A stretch of 64,000 bases of DNA. Origin: Nocardioides albus. GTDB taxonomy: Bacteria > Actinomycetota > Actinomycetes > Propionibacteriales > Nocardioidaceae. Of this stretch, positions 59,709 to 64,000 are shown in pieces. Location: NCBI RefSeq assembly GCF_014648255.1, contig NZ_BMQT01000009.1:186001-250000 (forward strand), written 5' to 3'. The position numbers and the translations under genes were made by a program. How positions within the stretch are numbered: the first letter of the stretch is position 1; each line of letters opens with the position of its first letter. Below the pieces are notes generated by a model that was given only the letters and a program-made list of their open reading frames with translations, was not told where the DNA came from and ran no database searches.

Positions 59709-60791
59709 ATGGACACCGCTGGACTCACCAACCTGTTGACCCGCCCCGGGCCGTACGCGACTGTCCTGGCCGACGTCAGCCAGGACTCGGAGAACGCGGC
59801 CCACGCCAAGGAGCTGCGCGTACGCGCCGCCTGCGAGGAGCTCTCCGCGCAGGGTGCGCCACCGGACGTCGTGGCCCAGGTCTCCGACAGACTGGAGGCC
59901 AACGTACGCCTGCCCGCGCCCGTGGCGCGCGTCGTCGTCGCGACCCCTGAGGGGATCGCCTACGACCAGGTCGCCGTCGCCGAGGTGCCGTCCCAGGTCG
60001 CGACCTGGGACGCGCTCCCCGATCTCGGCACCTGGATCGCAGCCCGGGACGCCTCGATGTCGTTCGTGCTGGTCCTGGTCGACCACACCGGCGGCGAGAT
60101 CTCGCTGTGGGACTCGGGACTGCCTCGGCCGACGAGCACGACCACCGTCGAGGGCGACGAGCTCGAGCACGTGCACAAGATCCAGGACAACGTCGGATGG
60201 GCAGCCTTCCGCATGCAGCAGACCACGGACAACGTCTGGCGCCACAACGCCGACAAGGTCGCCGACGAGGTGACCAGGCTGGTCCGCGACCACGGCCACG
60301 ACCTCGTGCTCGTCAGCGGCGACCCGAGCTCGGTGAGCAGGCTGCGCGACGACCTCGCCGACCTACCCGTCGAGGTCGTCGAGCTGTCGAGCGGGCAGCG
60401 CGCCGCCGACGGCGGCGAGCACGCCCGTGACGACGCGATCCGCAGCGCGCTGATGGACCGCGTCGTACGCCGCCGCACGGCGCTCGTCCGGCGCCTCGAG
60501 GAGGCCTGGGGCAGAGGGGACCGCGCGGCCACCGGCGTACGTGACGTCGCGGACGCCTTCGTCACCGGCCGCGTCGAGACCCTGCTGATCGACCCCGACG
60601 CCCTGGCCGGCCACACGCTCGACCCGGCGGATCACCCGGGCCTCACCTTCGGCGAGGCTCCCGTCTCAGGTCCGGTCGAGGCCGGCGAGGCGCTCATCGC
60701 CGCAGCGGTCCTCACCGACGCCGAGGTGTGCGTCCTGCCCGCCGGCGTGCTCGGCGACGCACCGGTGGCCGCCCTGCTGCGCTGGGCCTGA
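59709..60791 (+). CDS. Vms1/baeRF-like (Rv2629-type) translation-factor-related protein
   Basis: The 360-residue protein resembles actinobacterial Rv2629-like proteins of the eRF1/Vms1 fold, which are related to peptide-release and peptidyl-tRNA hydrolase domains. It has a YATVLADVSQDSENA start, an acidic central beta domain and a C-terminal LIDPDAL...EALIAAAVLTDAEVCVLP part. No GGQ motif is seen, so release activity is doubtful. In mycobacteria such genes are linked to dormancy and stress. ATG 59709 is chosen over upstream codons. Confidence 0.7.
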   Translation: MDTAGLTNLLTRPGPYATVLADVSQDSENAAHAKELRVRAACEELSAQGAPPDVVAQVSDRLEANVRLPAPVARVVVATPEGIAYDQVAVAEVPSQVATWDALPDLGTWIAARDASMSFVLVLVDHTGGEISLWDSGLPRPTSTTTVEGDELEHVHKIQDNVGWAAFRMQQTTDNVWRHNADKVADEVTRLVRDHGHDLVLVSGDPSSVSRLRDDLADLPVEVVELSSGQRAADGGEHARDDAIRSALMDRVVRRRTALVRRLEEAWGRGDRAATGVRDVADAFVTGRVETLLIDPDALAGHTLDPADHPGLTFGEAPVSGPVEAGEALIAAAVLTDAEVCVLPAGVLGDAPVAALLRWA

Positions 60792-60817
60792 GCCGGCTCG
60801 ACCTCAGCGGCTCGAGC

Positions 60818-61750
60818 TCAGCGGCGCCAGGCTCTGATCTTGTCCGGCTCGGGGTCGGGAGACTCGGTGGCCGCCCAGACCTTGCGCCACTCGGCGATCT
60901 CCTCGCCGGCCGGGTCGGGGGTGCGGTCCTCGGCCGCCCGGCGCATCGAGGCGTACCAGTCGGTGGCGTCCTCGTCGAGCAGGCGCGAGACCGCCGACCG
61001 GATCCGGGGCGCGAACTCGCGCACCGACTCGCCGTCGGTCGGGCGGAGCGGGTCCCCGAAACGTACGGTCAGCTGGCGTCGGCCGCCGGCCTTGTCCTTA
61101 CCGGGCCAGCTCACCCCACGCGGCATCGCCGCGTAGGTGCCTCGATGGGCGATCGGGACGACAGGGACGCCGTACTCGATGGCCAGGTAGGCGGCACCGG
61201 ACCGGAACCGGCCGACGGTGCCGTCCTTGGAACGGGTGCCCTCCGGGAAGACGACCAGCGACCAGCCGTCGGCGAGCACCTCACCGGGCGCGTTCGCGAG
61301 CGCGCCCCCGCGGCGGTCGATCGGCAGCGTGTTGAAGACCAGCGAGGAGCCCACCGCCCGCCACCAGGTGTCGAAGAAGTAGTCGGCCGCGGCCGCCACC
61401 GCCGTACGCCGCCGCCACTCGTCCGGGAGGCTCAGCAGGATCAGCGGGGTGTCCAGGTGGGAGGCGTGGTTGGCCACGAAGATCACCGGCCCGTCGAGCC
61501 GCTCGAGCACGTCGAGCCCCTCGACCTGGGTCTTCACCTGCGACCGGAAGACCGCCTCGAGCCCCGCCTGGGCCACCTCCCGGACCGCCCGCGCGGCCGG
61601 CTTGCGCGACCACTCGTTGTCGAAGACCGTCGTCGTCGCCGGCGGCACGAACGGCTCCGCCGACCGCGGCACCTGCGCCCGGTGTCCCCACCGCCAGCCC
61701 CGCTTCATGAGGCGTACGTCGCGGGCGGTGTCCTTCCAGAAACTGCTCAT
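60818..61750 (-). CDS. 1-acyl-sn-glycerol-3-phosphate acyltransferase-like protein
   Basis: The 310-residue protein has the acyltransferase NHxxxxD motif (NHASHLD) and the FPEGTRS motif further on. A third block PIDRRGG is also present. The family makes phosphatidic acid or acylates other lipid acceptors at the inner membrane face. No membrane helix is certain. The open frame runs to 62008 through a repeat, but ATG 61750 gives the normal N-terminus (MSSFWKDTARDV). Confidence 0.85.
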   Translation of the reverse strand: MSSFWKDTARDVRLMKRGWRWGHRAQVPRSAEPFVPPATTTVFDNEWSRKPAARAVREVAQAGLEAVFRSQVKTQVEGLDVLERLDGPVIFVANHASHLDTPLILLSLPDEWRRRTAVAAAADYFFDTWWRAVGSSLVFNTLPIDRRGGALANAPGEVLADGWSLVVFPEGTRSKDGTVGRFRSGAAYLAIEYGVPVVPIAHRGTYAAMPRGVSWPGKDKAGGRRQLTVRFGDPLRPTDGESVREFAPRIRSAVSRLLDEDATDWYASMRRAAEDRTPDPAGEEIAEWRKVWAATESPDPEPDKIRAWRR

Positions 61751-61768
61751 GCCGACCACCCCGCCCCC

Positions 61769-61907
61769 GCTGGTCGAGCCGCCCCCGCTGGTTGAGCCGC
61801 CGGAGCCGCTAGGCGGAGGCGTGTCGAAACCAACACGGTCCCCTCCGCGCTCGATTCGACTGTGTTGGTCTCGACACGCTCGCTGGCGCTCGCGGCTCGA
61901 CCAGCGG
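61769..61907. repeat. Palindromic TGTGTTGG repeat, two abutting partial copies (D)
   Basis: 61769-61836 is a right half ending CGTGTCGAAACCAACACG. 61861-61907 is a left half starting TGTGTTGGTCTCGACACG. They meet back to back with 24 bp between, so two truncated copies of the family adjoin. They lie between the acyltransferase start and the larA stop. Confidence 0.75.
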
Positions 61908-61916
61908 TGATGGCGC

Positions 61917-63497
61917 TCATCGGACGTCCGCCAGCAGGTGCGGAGGGTTGCGGAGATAGGTGATCGACGGGGACGGCCCGACGGTCGAGCTCGCCATCTC
62001 CAGCGCATCGCGCAGGGTCGACGCCGACCGGAAGCCCATCCGCGCGGCAGCCTTGGGGTTGCCGCCGACCCAGATCACGTCGCCGAGGTGGTCGAGAGCG
62101 TGCGCGATCCAGTACCACATGTAGAACGGGTGGACGCCGTGGTAGGCGTTCGAGGTGCGGTAGAGGTGGACGTACCAGGGATCGGTCGCGAACTGCTCCT
62201 CGAACTTCGGCCCGATCAGCGCGGGGTCGGTGGTGTCGGCCAGCACCTCCTCGTAGAAGTCCACGTAGGAGGGGTGGGTGAGGGTGTTGAAGCCCTCGTC
62301 GAGCGGGTGGTAGAGGATCGCGACGCCACCCTCGCGCACGACCGGCTGCCGAAGGTAGGAGTTGAAGTAGTAGCCCAGCCCCATGCAGGCGGCCAGGATC
62401 GGGTTCATGGTCGAGTTGACGTTGTAGGGGCCGAGGTAGGGCACACCCATCACCATCACGTCGGACTGGCCCTCGACCTTGACCCGCTGCTGCTGGTGGA
62501 CGCGCTGCACCGTCAGCTCGTGCACCGGCTCGACGGCACCGGCGGTGATCCCGGTCAGCCCGTAGTTGGACCGCAGGTCGTGGAACATCTTGTGACGCAT
62601 CTTCTGCGGTGCGACCGCCAGCCCGCGGCGCAGGCCGAGCACGGTCGCCTGGTCGCGCAGCGACCACTCCCACTCGCGCTTGAGCAGCGTGTCGTACGGC
62701 TTCCCGAAGACCTCGTTGTCGAGCGTCGTCTCGATCTGGAAGACCTTGACGTGCTCCCCGATCAGCCGCCCCATCCGCCAGGCGGAGGAGTGCATCTCGG
62801 AGTGCTTGTGGTCCATGAACGAGCGCGAGTGCACCATCGTCTTGGCGTTGTGGTGGTGCTTGATCGACTTGTAGGACGCCAGCCCGATGCCGACCGACTT
62901 GTGGCCGCCGTCCATCGCGACGAGGTTGACGTTGACGTAGATCAGCAGGTCGGAGGTGGCCGCCCGCTTGTTGATCTCGACGTCCTCGCCCTTCTCGGTC
63001 TGCCCCATGTGCTCGAGGTTGGACCGGTCCTCGGCGTCGTGGTTGTAGAGCTTTCCGGAGGGTGCGAAGCTGCGGAAGACGCGCTCGCCGACGATGTGCC
63101 TCATCTCGGCGTCGGTCATCCGGCGGTGCAGGGCCAGCGCCGCGATGATCTCGACGTCGTCGACGCCCTTCTCCGCCGCGATCGTGAGCACCTGCTCGAT
63201 GATCCTGCCCCTGATGTCGGGGGCCTTCATGGTCGGCAGCGGCAGGGAGAGGTCGTCGAAGGCGATCGTGAGCCGCATTCCCGGGAACATCAGCTCGCGC
63301 AGCGGCTCGGAGTCGACCGGGTTCTCCAGCGACTCCCGGATCGCCTCCTCGACGTCGGGCACCGTCGGCAGCGACTCCGGCGGGTAGATCACCCGGGTGC
63401 CCTGCGGGAACTCCTCGAGCCGGAACCCGAGCCCCTCGTGGACGAGCAGTGGCGGCGTACGGTCGTCGACCTCGAGCACGAAACCTGGCCGAGTCAT
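61917..63497 (-). CDS. larA: LarA-family nickel-pincer racemase/epimerase
   Basis: The 526-residue protein has the LarA N-terminal domain (TIAFDDLSLPLPTM with the usual Asp-Leu-Ser motif, and AALALHRRMTDAEM) and a longer C-terminal part including DGGHKSVGIGLASY. LarA enzymes use a nickel-pincer nucleotide cofactor and invert 2-hydroxyacids such as lactate. The substrate here is unknown, and no larB/C/E maturation genes are in view. AGGAGA lies eight bases before ATG 63497. It is 25 bp from the ADH fragment stop and probably in one operon with it. Confidence 0.85.
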   Translation of the reverse strand: MTRPGFVLEVDDRTPPLLVHEGLGFRLEEFPQGTRVIYPPESLPTVPDVEEAIRESLENPVDSEPLRELMFPGMRLTIAFDDLSLPLPTMKAPDIRGRIIEQVLTIAAEKGVDDVEIIAALALHRRMTDAEMRHIVGERVFRSFAPSGKLYNHDAEDRSNLEHMGQTEKGEDVEINKRAATSDLLIYVNVNLVAMDGGHKSVGIGLASYKSIKHHHNAKTMVHSRSFMDHKHSEMHSSAWRMGRLIGEHVKVFQIETTLDNEVFGKPYDTLLKREWEWSLRDQATVLGLRRGLAVAPQKMRHKMFHDLRSNYGLTGITAGAVEPVHELTVQRVHQQQRVKVEGQSDVMVMGVPYLGPYNVNSTMNPILAACMGLGYYFNSYLRQPVVREGGVAILYHPLDEGFNTLTHPSYVDFYEEVLADTTDPALIGPKFEEQFATDPWYVHLYRTSNAYHGVHPFYMWYWIAHALDHLGDVIWVGGNPKAAARMGFRSASTLRDALEMASSTVGPSPSITYLRNPPHLLADVR

Positions 63498-63522
63498 CGA
63501 TGAGTCTCCTTTGGACGACGGA

Positions 63523-64000
63523 TCATTTGGTCTGGCGGGGGTCGAAGGCCACCTTGACGGTGCCGAGACGACCGGCTGAGTGGGCATGGTCCAGGGCCTC
63601 GCGCCAGCGGTGGAGCGGGTAGGGCGCGACGGTCTTGGCAAGGCGGCACATGGCGTCGTGGCCGACCAGGTCGAGCGCGGTCGCGAAGTCGCCGGTCCCG
63701 CGGGAGGACGCGTACGTCCCGACGACCTCCAGCTCTCGGAACCAGGCCGCTGACAGATCGGCCGAGGCGGGCATCCCGGAGAGCACCACACGGCCACCGG
63801 CGCGAGTGGCGTGCAGACAGGTCTGCAGCGACTCCTTGGTGCCGACGGCGTCGACGGTCACGTCGACCCCACCGAGCAGGTAGGGCGCCGCCATCATCTC
63901 CGGCTCGATCATGAAAGCGCTGGTCGCACGCCTGATCCGGCGCAGCGTCTCGCTCGGTGCGACCACTTCGGTGGCGCCGAACTCCAGCGCCAGCTCGCGC
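63523..64000 (-). CDS. Zinc-type alcohol dehydrogenase, C-terminal part (truncated by the window)
   Basis: The frame enters from beyond the right edge and ends at 63523, leaving about 159 codons. The fragment has the Rossmann-fold C-terminal half of a medium-chain dehydrogenase: VDVTVDAVGTKESLQTCL, RAGGRVVLSGMP and AGRLGTVKVAFDP. Catalytic zinc ligands would lie upstream outside the window. Operon position before larA suggests the pair act on the same 2-hydroxy or alcohol substrate. The exact enzyme cannot be named. Confidence 0.75.
   Translation of the reverse strand, partial: RELALEFGATEVVAPSETLRRIRRATSAFMIEPEMMAAPYLLGGVDVTVDAVGTKESLQTCLHATRAGGRVVLSGMPASADLSAAWFRELEVVGTYASSRGTGDFATALDLVGHDAMCRLAKTVAPYPLHRWREALDHAHSAGRLGTVKVAFDPRQTK

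Noticed and set aside
60818..62008. 396-residue acyltransferase start at 62008
   Set aside because: The extra N-terminus is translated repeat sequence; ATG 61750 gives the family-like start.
61917..63797. Extended LarA start upstream of 63497
   Set aside because: The extension overlaps the dehydrogenase gene and is out of keeping with LarA; AGGAGA supports ATG 63497.

Overview
The window is high-GC DNA from the chromosome of an actinobacterium, most probably a Nocardioides-type member of the Propionibacteriales. This rests on the G+C and codon use, many leaderless genes, the conserved trio Nif3-like / zinc-ribbon coiled coil / histidine phosphatase (the Rv2230c-Rv2229c-Rv2228c order of mycobacteria), a DUF222-HNH gene and the repeat content. 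The genus is an inference; no rRNA or tRNA gene was found.

Layout. 1-1.2 kb: a truncated winged-helix-like gene and an XRE regulator. 1.2-4.4 kb: a glycine-riboswitch operon gcvT-gcvH-sdaA that turns glycine into C1 units and serine into pyruvate. 4.5-7.5 kb: a COG0523/CobW GTPase, a Crp-family regulator and a luciferase-like monooxygenase. 7.4-12.0 kb: a three-gene overlapping operon of a zinc-knuckle mini-protein, a membrane protein and a 1177-residue CHAT-protease/helical-repeat protein, the best candidate here for an undescribed conflict or cell-suicide system. 12.1-14.4 kb: an IclR regulator divergent from a ketoacid CoA-transferase pair (scoAB). 14.6-18.5 kb: a copper cluster (membrane protein, YcnI, CopC-CopD fusion, copper-type lipoprotein). 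18.5-25 kb: TerC under a yybP-ykoY (Mn2+) riboswitch, an ABC permease/ATPase pair and a NarL-type two-component system. 25-38.6 kb: an SGNH hydrolase, an SF2 helicase with a predicted membrane hairpin, a thioesterase, an MFS exporter, a transhydrogenase divergent from a TauD dioxygenase, an RNB ribonuclease, YaaA, a GIY-YIG gene between two repeat copies, and the phosphatase/DUF164/Nif3 operon. 38.7-44.5 kb: a polyamine-type ABC operon potA-potD-potB-potC ending in an amidohydrolase. 44.5-52.8 kb: an MFS transporter, two small proteins, a DUF222-HNH gene enclosed in about 290-bp inverted repeats, and a 1346-residue WD40-KAP NTPase. 52.8-64 kb: a secreted intradiol-dioxygenase-like lipoprotein, an acyl-CoA ligase, an Asp-rich-protein/two-component/kinase group that shares a palindromic site, a Vms1-like protein, an acyltransferase, LarA and a truncated alcohol dehydrogenase.

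Repeats are a notable part of the window. One family consists of 21-nt-period arrays built head-to-head around a short hairpin (14.4, 25.9 and 28.7 kb). A second consists of palindromes with TGTGTTGGTCTCGACACG termini (19.6, 35.7, 36.2 and 61.8 kb). The third is the long inverted repeat round the HNH gene. All sit between genes. Several starts (1164, 4534, 12023, 28662, 34817, 47003, 59231) have a -10-like hexamer exactly six bases upstream, which points to leaderless transcripts.
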